From assembly GCA_938033975.1 (NCBI GenBank), contig CALHKJ010000446.1, positions 1 through 7,767 of the forward strand: a stretch of DNA of 7,767 nucleotides. Reading direction: 5' to 3'. The notes below the pieces were generated by a model that was not told where the DNA came from, made no database searches, and saw only the letters and a program-made list of their open reading frames with translations. The position numbers and the translations under genes were made by a program. The stretch comes from an uncultured Saprospiraceae bacterium (GTDB lineage Bacteria; Bacteroidota; Bacteroidia; Chitinophagales; Saprospiraceae). Below, piece by piece: positions 1 to 5,861 of this stretch; position 1 is the first letter of the stretch, and the number at the start of each line of letters is the position of its first letter.

Positions 1-583
1 CTTTGATTGCTCTCAATCGAGTTCCAATATCCGGAGCTGTCATGATGCTTCCATTTGACACCAAAGGATTTGCTCCAAGTATTAGCCAAAAATCTGTTCG
101 ATCAATATCTGGGACAGGCATCAACAAAGGATGTCCAAACATTGTCTGCGCAGCAAGATGATGAGGCAGTTGATCTACTGATGTTGCAGAAAAACGATTT
201 TTAGTTTTTAAAGATCGGATGAAGTTGGGAGAAAATAAGGTCGTACCTACATTGTGTACAGAAGGATTTCCTTGATAGACACCAATAGCATTTTCGCCAT
301 ACTTTTGATTGATGATTTTTAATTTCTCAGCTACCTCATCGAAGGCATCTTCCCAAGAAATTTGTTCCCAACCATTTTCTGTTTTCTTATGCGGAAACTT
401 TAATCGATCAGGATCATCATATATATCTTTCATGCCGACTGCCTTAGGGCAAATGTGACCTCGACTAAAAGGATCTGCTTTGTCTCCTCGAATTGATACT
501 ACTTCCTTGCCTTCGATTTGAATTTCCAATCCACACATAGCTTCGCAAAGGTTGCAGTTTCTGTAGTGAGTTCGTGTTGACAT
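1..583 (-). CDS. Molybdopterin-dependent oxidoreductase, N-terminal part (runs off left edge)
   Basis: This is the first 194 residues of a DMSO-reductase/formate-dehydrogenase superfamily protein; the rest lies beyond base 1. It begins at the ATG at 583-581 and stays open to the edge. The N-terminus carries the [4Fe-4S] signature Cys10-x2-Cys13-x3-Cys17-x27-Cys45, followed by the usual CPK (45-47). Later segments (GVYQGNP 101-107, LGANP 169-173) fit the bis-MGD binding fold. No Tat or Sec signal precedes the cluster, so the enzyme is probably cytoplasmic. Where formate dehydrogenases carry the Mo-ligating Cys/Sec, this protein reads VDQLPHH (136-142), with no Cys and no in-frame TGA nearby. 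Complete family members are usually about 700 residues or more. Substrate cannot be assigned. It is divergent from the acyl-CoA dehydrogenase gene, so the two may share control. Family is certain; subfamily is not. Confidence 0.9.
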   Translation of the reverse strand, partial: MSTRTHYRNCNLCEAMCGLEIQIEGKEVVSIRGDKADPFSRGHICPKAVGMKDIYDDPDRLKFPHKKTENGWEQISWEDAFDEVAEKLKIINQKYGENAIGVYQGNPSVHNVGTTLFSPNFIRSLKTKNRFSATSVDQLPHHLAAQTMFGHPLLMPVPDIDRTDFWLILGANPLVSNGSIMTAPDIGTRLRAIK

Positions 584-591
584 ATTTTTTA

Positions 592-625
592 TTTGGCAAT
601 TAAATCAAGAAAGCAAGTAGCTTTG
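592..625 (+). promoter_or_regulatory. Candidate Bacteroidota-type promoter for the acyl-CoA dehydrogenase gene
   Basis: TTTG at 592-595 and TAGCTTTG at 618-625 match the -33 (TTTG/TTG) and -7 (TAnnTTTG) elements of Bacteroidota primary sigma-factor promoters. They are separated by 22 nt, inside the reported range of about 17-23. Transcription would start around 630, giving a leader of roughly 85 nt before the ATG at 716. The element lies in the 132-bp spacer (584-715) shared with the divergent molybdopterin oxidoreductase. I found no equally good -7 match on the minus strand of that spacer. Both elements match exactly, but an 8-mer with two free positions occurs often by chance in AT-rich DNA. 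Confidence 0.4.
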
Positions 626-715
626 TAGAGCTTCATATAGCTGATTGCTCAGGAAGATAAAGCAGTATTCTCTTTTTTCATATTTTTACTGAAATTAAAT
701 CAAATAACACCATAC

Positions 716-1936
716 ATGAATTTCGAATACACTCAGAAATCGATTGACCTCCAAAATAAGTTGAAGAAATTCATGGAGCATCATATTTATCCAAATGAAC
801 AAGATCATCAAACTTACACTGCTGACCCAGCTAATTTGTGGAAGAATTACCCAAAACTAGAAGCCTGGAAAGAAGCAGCTAAAATAGAAGGCTTATGGAA
901 TTTGTTCTTACCAGTAGGATATGGGGATTTAAGTCCAGGTCTCACGAATTTAGAATATGCTCCTCTGGCAGAAATAATGGGTCGTTCAGCTGCAGCCAGC
1001 GAGGTCTTTAATTGTTCCGCTCCTGATACAGGCAATATGGAGGTTTTGGCAAAGTACGGTACGCCCGAACAACAAGACCAATGGCTTAAACCATTATTGG
1101 ACGGAAAAATTCGTTCAGCATTTTTGATGACCGAACCAGATGTAGCTTCATCCGATGCAACCAACATTCAGACCTCCATCAAAAAGGAAGGAGATGAGTA
1201 TGTTATCAATGGGCAAAAATGGTGGTCTTCAGGTGCGATGAATCCACATTGCAAAGTATTTATTGTAATGGGTAAAACGGATGCTACTGCGCATCGCCAT
1301 GCACAACAAAGTATGATTCTTGTGCCAAAGGATACACCAGGCATCGAAGTGATTCGACCATTGTCAGTATTTGGATCGTGGGATTCGCCAGAAGGACATG
1401 CAGAAATCAAATTAACCAATGTTCGTGTTCCTGCCTCCAATCTTTTATTGGGTGAAGGTCGAGGATTTGAAATCGCACAGGGTCGTTTGGGACCAGGTCG
1501 TATACATCATTGTATGCGATTGATTGGTGCTGCGCAAGCATCCTTAGATTTGATGTGTAAGCGAGTAGCAGAAAGAGAAGCTTTTGGAAGAAAACTAAAA
1601 GACTTCAGCAGCATCCGACAAGACATTGCCAAGTCTGCTTGCGAAATTGAACAGGCTCGTCTTCTTACTTTATCATGCGCCGATAAGATTGATAAATTTG
1701 GCGTGAAAGAAGCGAAGAAATTAATTTCGATGATAAAAGTTGTTGTGCCTCAGATGACTTGCACTGTTGTAGATAGAGCAATTCAAGCTCATGGCGGAAT
1801 GGGTGTATGTCAAGACACGCCTTTGGCAAACTTCTGGAAATATGGAAGAATCATAAGGATTGCTGATGGACCTGATGAGGTGCACATGTATCAATTGGGA
1901 AGAAACTTAGTCAAGGAAAAATTAGTGGATCAATAA
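716..1936 (+). CDS. Acyl-CoA dehydrogenase family protein, ACAD10/ACAD11 (LvaC-like) type
   Basis: A complete 406-residue FAD flavoprotein with the three-part acyl-CoA dehydrogenase fold: helical N-domain (about 1-130), beta-barrel with flavin/substrate loop MTEPDVASSD (138-147), and C-terminal helical domain with RxxFG (287-291), IQAHGGMG (356-363) and ADGPDEVH (383-390). The last motif replaces the YEGT of medium-chain enzymes and puts Asp384 where the catalytic Glu normally sits; this form is typical of ACAD10, ACAD11 and plant IBR3. In those proteins, and in bacterial LvaC, the enzyme works on 4-phospho-acyl-CoA and yields an enoyl-CoA after loss of phosphate. That chemistry is inferred here by family and by the LvaA-like kinase gene at 4816-5850. 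ACAD10/11 and IBR3 fuse the kinase to this domain; here it stands alone. The ATG at 716 is preceded by A/T-rich sequence without a Shine-Dalgarno. Family call is certain; 4-phosphoacyl-CoA activity is likely but unproved. Confidence 0.95.
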   Translation: MNFEYTQKSIDLQNKLKKFMEHHIYPNEQDHQTYTADPANLWKNYPKLEAWKEAAKIEGLWNLFLPVGYGDLSPGLTNLEYAPLAEIMGRSAAASEVFNCSAPDTGNMEVLAKYGTPEQQDQWLKPLLDGKIRSAFLMTEPDVASSDATNIQTSIKKEGDEYVINGQKWWSSGAMNPHCKVFIVMGKTDATAHRHAQQSMILVPKDTPGIEVIRPLSVFGSWDSPEGHAEIKLTNVRVPASNLLLGEGRGFEIAQGRLGPGRIHHCMRLIGAAQASLDLMCKRVAEREAFGRKLKDFSSIRQDIAKSACEIEQARLLTLSCADKIDKFGVKEAKKLISMIKVVVPQMTCTVVDRAIQAHGGMGVCQDTPLANFWKYGRIIRIADGPDEVHMYQLGRNLVKEKLVDQ

Positions 1937-1987
1937 ATTTGATCTAGACTGATAGACACCAAACGCCAGACTAACAATCTCTGTATC

Positions 1988-2007
1988 CAAGGGGTTTCAA
2001 CCCCTTG
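1988..2007. repeat. Palindrome CAAGGGGTTTCAACCCCTTG (copy 1)
   Basis: A near-perfect palindrome: nine complementary bases on each side of a central TC. As RNA it would form a stable GC-rich hairpin. It sits 51 nt after the acyl-CoA dehydrogenase stop and could end or protect that transcript. It is followed by TCCAAAC rather than a T-tract, so it is not a textbook intrinsic terminator. Confidence 0.75.
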
Positions 2008-2055
2008 TCCAAACTTCCAGACACCAGATACCAGACAACAAAACAATTATGTTTC

Positions 2056-2075
2056 CAAGGGGCTTTAACCCCTTG
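2056..2075. repeat. Palindrome CAAGGGGCTTTAACCCCTTG (copy 2)
   Basis: Same stem as copy 1 (CAAGGGG/CCCCTTG, 7 bp) but with loop CTTTAA instead of TTTCAA, so the stem is kept while the loop has drifted. It lies 15 nt beyond the end of the enoyl-CoA hydratase gene on the minus strand, after a T6 run (complement of 2079-2084). In that orientation the T-run comes before the hairpin and not after it. A role as 3' boundary for the five-gene cluster is plausible but unproved. Confidence 0.75.
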
Positions 2076-2090
2076 TCGAAAAAACCTAAG

Positions 2091-2897
2091 TTACTTACCA
2101 GTAAACTGGGGCTTTCTTTTTTCAACAAAGGCTTCACAACCTTCAACGAAGTCTTCTGTAGCACCACAGATTTTCTGAAGCTTGGCTTCTAATTCTTGTT
2201 GCTCTGCTAAAGAGTTTTCTGTAGTTTGATTCATCGCAGTCTTTAATGATCGGATACCTACTCTTGGACCACTCACCAATTTAGTGGCGAGCTCAACTGC
2301 AGCATTCATGAATTGATCATCAGGTAGACATTTCCAAATCATACCCCACTCCTCTGCCTGCTTTGCCTTGATTTTTTCTCCTGACAAAAACATACCCATT
2401 GCTCTTGCCGAAGTAGTCATTCTCGGAACCAACCATGTAGCACCGCCATCTGGAACAAGCCCAAGATTTGGAACAAATACTTGTAAAAAACTTGCAGATT
2501 CTGCAGCGAAGACCACATCACAGGCTAGCGCCAATGACACACCATAACCTGCTGCAACACCATTGACTGCCCCTATAACTGGTTTGTCCATATTGCGTAT
2601 CAATTGGACAATTGGATTATATCTTGTTGTTACCAACTTATATGATAACTCACCTTGTGCTTTGAGTGCTTCTGACGTCTTTTCGAGAGACAAGGTGATA
2701 TCTGCTCCAGCGCAAAACCCTTTACCCTTCCCAGTTAATAGTAAAACTTTTATTTCATCGTCTTTGGAAATGCTCTCTAAGACTTCCAGCAATTCATCGA
2801 GTAGTTCTATGCTTAGGGCATTCAAACGATTGGGCCGATTTAAAATCAAAGTTGCCAATCCATTCTCTACTTCGAATTCAATATTTTTGAAAGACAT
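2091..2897 (-). CDS. Enoyl-CoA hydratase/isomerase family protein, PaaG-like
   Basis: A complete 268-residue crotonase-fold protein that acts on CoA thioesters. The oxyanion-hole segments are visible: FCAGADI (61-67) and NGVAAGYG (112-119). Neither catalytic Glu of classical enoyl-CoA hydratase is present: GYGVSLAL has Ser121 at the first site, and the segment around residues 141-142 has no acidic residue at the second. Asp150 in GLVPDGG aligns with the catalytic Asp of PaaG (1,2-epoxyphenylacetyl-CoA isomerase). AEEWGMIW (181-188) and the C-terminal KRKPQFTGK also closely match PaaG. This favours an isomerase, for example 3-enoyl to 2-enoyl-CoA, over a plain hydratase. No other phenylacetate genes are present, so that pathway is not implied. 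It is the last gene of the minus-strand cluster, 15 nt after the alcohol dehydrogenase stop. The ATG at 2897 is preceded by AAAACTAAAAAC, with no Shine-Dalgarno. Confidence 0.93.
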   Translation of the reverse strand: MSFKNIEFEVENGLATLILNRPNRLNALSIELLDELLEVLESISKDDEIKVLLLTGKGKGFCAGADITLSLEKTSEALKAQGELSYKLVTTRYNPIVQLIRNMDKPVIGAVNGVAAGYGVSLALACDVVFAAESASFLQVFVPNLGLVPDGGATWLVPRMTTSARAMGMFLSGEKIKAKQAEEWGMIWKCLPDDQFMNAAVELATKLVSGPRVGIRSLKTAMNQTTENSLAEQQELEAKLQKICGATEDFVEGCEAFVEKRKPQFTGK

Positions 2898-2912
2898 GTT
2901 TTTAGTTTTGGA

Positions 2913-3977
2913 TTATGGAGTCATCATTATTTTCATGACTCCATCATCTTGTGATTCGAATACTCGATAAGCTTCTGCTCCATCCTTGAGATCAAAATGA
3001 TGAGTAAAAACATTTTCACCTTTTATTTTTCCGTGTTGGACTAATGGCAATAATTCCGTCCACATCCCAGAGATACCAACAATGCCAGCATGAATGGTTA
3101 CACTTTTCATTTGAGCATAATATAGTGACAGAGTAGCTTCGGGCTGAATGATTCCTAAAATTGAAACTCGTCCACCAAATTTAGCTAGCTTGATTGCCTG
3201 CTTAATGGTAGTTGCCTTTCCGACTGCATCGATTACCGCATCTATTCCCAATCTTTTTGTGTCTTCAAGAATAGTAGGAACTGCCATTTCAGGCTCTAAA
3301 GGGATTGCCCCAAACCGTTTTGATTTTTCTCGTCTTGCTTCATTAGGCTCTATGGTGTATACCTTAGATGCACCTGCCGCATAAGCAGATTCAGCTGCCA
3401 TTAATCCTACTGGGCCTTGACCAATAACTCCAACAACATCTCCTGCTTTGACTCTAGCAGTTTTTACACCATAGTAACCAGTAGCAAGAGCATCAGTCAG
3501 CAGAATCGCTTGTTCGTCAGAAATACCAGCTGGTATTTTCATTGCTCCAAGATCTGCATTGTGCACTTGAAAATATTCAGAATGCCCTCCTTGTAATTTA
3601 GCACTGAGTCCATATGCTGTGCCTATTCTTCCTTGCGCATAGGCAGTACAAATATTAGCACTTCCTTTTCTACAGTTTACACAGTCACCACAGCCGACTC
3701 CGCCTTCGATTAGGATATTATCGCCTACCTTATGATTGCGAACAGCTTTGCCAATCTCTACAACCTCACCTATGATTTCATGCCCAGTACAGAATTTTTC
3801 AACTGGTTTTGAATAATCTGCACGGCCTATTTTATCACCGTGATAAGGATGTAAGTCTGATCCACAAATACTACACTTCTTAACTTGAATAATCAAGTTA
3901 CGGTCATCATCAATCTTTGGATCAGGAAAGTCTTCATAAATGATTTGTCCAGGTCCATTGAATACTAAGGCTTTCAT
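2913..3977 (-). CDS. Zinc-dependent alcohol dehydrogenase (MDR family), probably NAD-linked
   Basis: A complete 354-residue medium-chain dehydrogenase that would oxidise an alcohol or reduce a carbonyl in the cytoplasm. The GroES-like N-domain has catalytic zinc residues Cys38 (CSICGSD 35-41) and His66-Glu67 (TGHE 64-67). Structural zinc ligands are Cys96, Cys99, Cys102 and Cys110 in the usual C-x2-C-x2-C-x7-C spacing. The Rossmann motif is GQGPVG (186-191), and an acidic residue, Glu210, ends the second beta strand, which normally favours NAD(H) over NADP(H). Length is typical. The natural substrate is not evident; the neighbours suggest a hydroxy/oxo acid derivative, an alcohol or an aldehyde. 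It follows the SDR gene after 58 nt, the widest gap in the cluster. The start at 3977 gives a normal family N-terminus (MKALVFNGPG). Confidence 0.94.
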   Translation of the reverse strand: MKALVFNGPGQIIYEDFPDPKIDDDRNLIIQVKKCSICGSDLHPYHGDKIGRADYSKPVEKFCTGHEIIGEVVEIGKAVRNHKVGDNILIEGGVGCGDCVNCRKGSANICTAYAQGRIGTAYGLSAKLQGGHSEYFQVHNADLGAMKIPAGISDEQAILLTDALATGYYGVKTARVKAGDVVGVIGQGPVGLMAAESAYAAGASKVYTIEPNEARREKSKRFGAIPLEPEMAVPTILEDTKRLGIDAVIDAVGKATTIKQAIKLAKFGGRVSILGIIQPEATLSLYYAQMKSVTIHAGIVGISGMWTELLPLVQHGKIKGENVFTHHFDLKDGAEAYRVFESQDDGVMKIMMTP

Positions 3978-4035
3978 ATTTGGCTTTCTTTTGTGATTTG
4001 TTCGTTCTTAAAAATCTATTCTGTGCATCAGCCTT

Positions 4036-4803
4036 TTACTTAACCAAAAATCCACCATCAATTGGAATGTAGTTGCCAACCATAAAGCCGCCAGCCTTAG
4101 AGCAAAGATAAATAACCAAGCCAGCAATATCTGTAGGACGACCAATACGACCAACAGGTGTTTCTTTTGCTGCTTCTTCATAATCCATAAAGGAGGTCAT
4201 CTTGCTTTCAAAAACACCAGGAGCAATTGTGTTTACAAGTATATTTTCTTTCACAAAATCTCTGGCCAAAACTTTTCCCAATTGAGCAATCGCAGCCTTA
4301 CTAGGACCATATGAATAAGCCAACATTGATTCAGGTGTAACAGCCGCAATAGAGCTTATCATAATCACCCTACTAGGATCTTCTTGGCTGGCATTGTTTT
4401 TCAACAAAGGCAATAAGGCTTGGGTCAAAAAGAAAGGAGATTTTACATTCAAGTCCATGATTTTATCCCAACCTTTTTCAGGGAATTGTTCAAAAGGTGC
4501 TCCCCAAGTTGCGCCTGCATTATTGATAAGAATATCAAGATGAGGTTCTAATTGAGAAAGAGACTGAACCAAAGCATGAATATTTTCTACCTTGGATAAA
4601 TCTGCAGGAAGAGGAACACATTCTCCTTGCCCTAGGGCATTCAATTCCTCTGCTACTTTCTCACAAGCCTCGGCAGTTCGAGAGGAGATATAAACCTTAG
4701 CTCCAGACTCAACTAGTCCTTGGGTAATCATTAATCCAATGCCCCTTGAGCCACCAGTCACCAAGGCAACTTTCCCATCTAATCTAAAAAGATTTTCTAT
4801 CAT
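4036..4803 (-). CDS. Short-chain dehydrogenase/reductase, RhlG/LvaD-like, probably NADP-linked
   Basis: A complete 255-residue classical SDR. It has the cofactor motif TGGSRGIG (16-23), NNAG (94-97), Asn119, and a catalytic Ser151/Tyr165/Lys169 set (YGPSK 165-169). Arg42 just after the second strand favours NADP(H). Opening TGGSRGIG, the LDILINNAG region, the LLPLL segment, AYSYGPSKAA and the closing NYIPIDGGF are close to Pseudomonas RhlG, including the 14-residue Ser-to-Tyr spacing. RhlG was named for rhamnolipid synthesis, but no such genes are here. In the levulinate (lva) pathway, an SDR encoded next to the kinase reduces the 4-oxoacyl-CoA to the 4-hydroxyacyl-CoA. The same role is a reasonable inference, since this gene lies only 12 nt after the kinase gene. 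Start ATG 4803; another ATG 5 nt upstream is out of frame. Confidence 0.94.
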   Translation of the reverse strand: MIENLFRLDGKVALVTGGSRGIGLMITQGLVESGAKVYISSRTAEACEKVAEELNALGQGECVPLPADLSKVENIHALVQSLSQLEPHLDILINNAGATWGAPFEQFPEKGWDKIMDLNVKSPFFLTQALLPLLKNNASQEDPSRVIMISSIAAVTPESMLAYSYGPSKAAIAQLGKVLARDFVKENILVNTIAPGVFESKMTSFMDYEEAAKETPVGRIGRPTDIAGLVIYLCSKAGGFMVGNYIPIDGGFLVK

Positions 4804-4815
4804 TTCATTTAAGTT

Positions 4816-5850
4816 TTATTGCATTAATTTTTTTGCGTAAGTGCCAAAGATCTTTGACATCGAACCAAATTTTTCCATTCTTGGATCTGTGCTTTTACCA
4901 TTGACAAATCGCTGATATAATTGGGCAGTTATCACTCCAGCTTTACAGTAGGCGAAAGCCTCATACCAATCCATTCGCTCCATTGAGAAGCCAGTAAATT
5001 CTGCATACTTTTCAATTAGAAACTTCTTACTAGGAAAAGTTTTAGCCAAGGTAACCGGCATGTCATATTTTTCAAATGATGGTTCATACCAATAGCTTAA
5101 GGTTGAACCTAAGTCCACCAATGGATCACCCAGTGTGGCCATATCCCAATCAAAGATGGCCGTAACCTTATCAGGATCATCAGCTTGAAATTGGCAATTA
5201 TCTAATTTAATATCATTGTGTATGATGGAGGTTGCTTGGGGCACTGGGATAGAATTAGAAAGCAATACAAGGGCATCATCCATATCGTGTCTCCCTTCTT
5301 CTTTACTTAACTCCCATCTTTTTGTCCATCCTTGTAATTGCCTCTCCAAAAAACCTTCTGGGCGACCTAGTTTATTCAAATCCGCCTTTTCAAAATCCAC
5401 TTGATGTAGTTCTGCCTGTGCTTTAATCATAGCAGTAACAAGTCGTTCTTCTGCATTTTCAAATGGCTTGAAGCAATCGATTAATTCGCGTCGCACTACT
5501 TCACCACGCTTTCTTTCCATTACCACAAAGGGTGAACCAATAATCGATTCATCATCACTGAAATGGTATGCTTGTGGTGCCTGTGGAAATACCTTATATA
5601 ATTTAGAGAGGACTCGATATTCACGTTTCATATCATGCGCTCCTGGGGCAATTTTGCCGAAAGGCGGACGACGCAATACCAATTCAGTTTCTCCAAACTT
5701 AAGTAGGTAGGTCAAATTTGCATGGCCTCCATGAAATTGAGAAACCACCATTTCACCTTTGGTTTCATTTGGCATTGCAGAACGTAAGTATACTTCTAAT
5801 TTTGGCCAATCAAGTTCTTCGCCTTTTCGTATTTCTTTCGCCTGATCCAT
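4816..5850 (-). CDS. APH-fold kinase, ACAD10/11 kinase-domain (LvaA-like); putative 4-hydroxyacyl-CoA kinase
   Basis: A complete 344-residue aminoglycoside-phosphotransferase-fold protein. The N-lobe has a glycine-containing loop (FHGGHANLTYLL, 39-50) and LVLRRPPFG (57-65) followed by REYRV (76-80). This pattern is characteristic of the kinase half of ACAD10/ACAD11 and not of drug-modifying enzymes. The catalytic loop is HNDIKLDN (211-218), with Asp213 as base and Asn218 as metal ligand, and the second metal motif is FDWD (233-236), with Asp234. Family members ACAD10/11 and LvaA phosphorylate the 4-hydroxyl of 4-hydroxyacyl-CoA, activating it for elimination by the partner dehydrogenase, here encoded at 716-1936. 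LvaA works with a small partner, LvaB; none is visible here. It lies 11 nt after the ene-reductase and 12 nt before the SDR. Antibiotic resistance is unlikely. Fold is certain; substrate is inferred from family and partner. Confidence 0.93.
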   Translation of the reverse strand: MDQAKEIRKGEELDWPKLEVYLRSAMPNETKGEMVVSQFHGGHANLTYLLKFGETELVLRRPPFGKIAPGAHDMKREYRVLSKLYKVFPQAPQAYHFSDDESIIGSPFVVMERKRGEVVRRELIDCFKPFENAEERLVTAMIKAQAELHQVDFEKADLNKLGRPEGFLERQLQGWTKRWELSKEEGRHDMDDALVLLSNSIPVPQATSIIHNDIKLDNCQFQADDPDKVTAIFDWDMATLGDPLVDLGSTLSYWYEPSFEKYDMPVTLAKTFPSKKFLIEKYAEFTGFSMERMDWYEAFAYCKAGVITAQLYQRFVNGKSTDPRMEKFGSMSKIFGTYAKKLMQ

Positions 5851-5861
5851 AGATAATTTAT

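Larger units (their letters stand above)
1953..2077. repeat. Two tandem copies of a composite ~57-60 bp repeat between convergent genes
   Basis: Unit A (1953-2009) and unit B (2018-2077) share the same order of parts: a CCAGAC-rich head, a short A/T-rich linker (15 and 18 nt), then a CAAGGGG palindrome ending in TC. The heads, TAGACACCAAACGCCAGAC (1953-1971) and CAGACACCAGATACCAGAC (2018-2036), agree at 15 of 19 positions, and all four differences are transitions. The head of unit B also reads as three tandem heptamers, CCAGACA, CCAGATA and CCAGACA (2017-2037). The block fills most of the 154-bp spacer between the stop of the acyl-CoA dehydrogenase gene and the stop of the enoyl-CoA hydratase gene. 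It looks like a REP-type dispersed palindromic element present twice; whether it recurs elsewhere in the genome cannot be seen here. Confidence 0.7.

Noticed and set aside
847..1440. Open frames on the minus strand inside the acyl-CoA dehydrogenase gene
   Set aside because: They are antisense to a strongly conserved coding sequence, and their translations show no recognisable domain.
1988..2075. Calling the two palindromes canonical intrinsic terminators
   Set aside because: Neither is followed by a T-run in the direction of the gene it would end; they are listed as repeats with a possible 3'-end role.
1953..2077. CRISPR array
   Set aside because: Only two imperfect units, head-to-tail with only 8 bp between them; no spacers of uniform length and no cas genes.
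2091..2897. Part of a phenylacetate degradation pathway
   Set aside because: The protein is PaaG-like, but no paaABCDE, paaZ or paaK homologue is in the window.
4036..4803. Rhamnolipid biosynthesis role for the RhlG-like SDR
   Set aside because: No rhamnosyltransferase or related gene is nearby; the resemblance supports a subfamily, not that pathway.
4816..5850. Reading the APH-fold protein as an aminoglycoside-resistance enzyme
   Set aside because: The N-lobe pattern LVLRRPPFG...REYRV and the acyl-CoA-type neighbours match the ACAD10/11 kinase half, not drug-modifying phosphotransferases.
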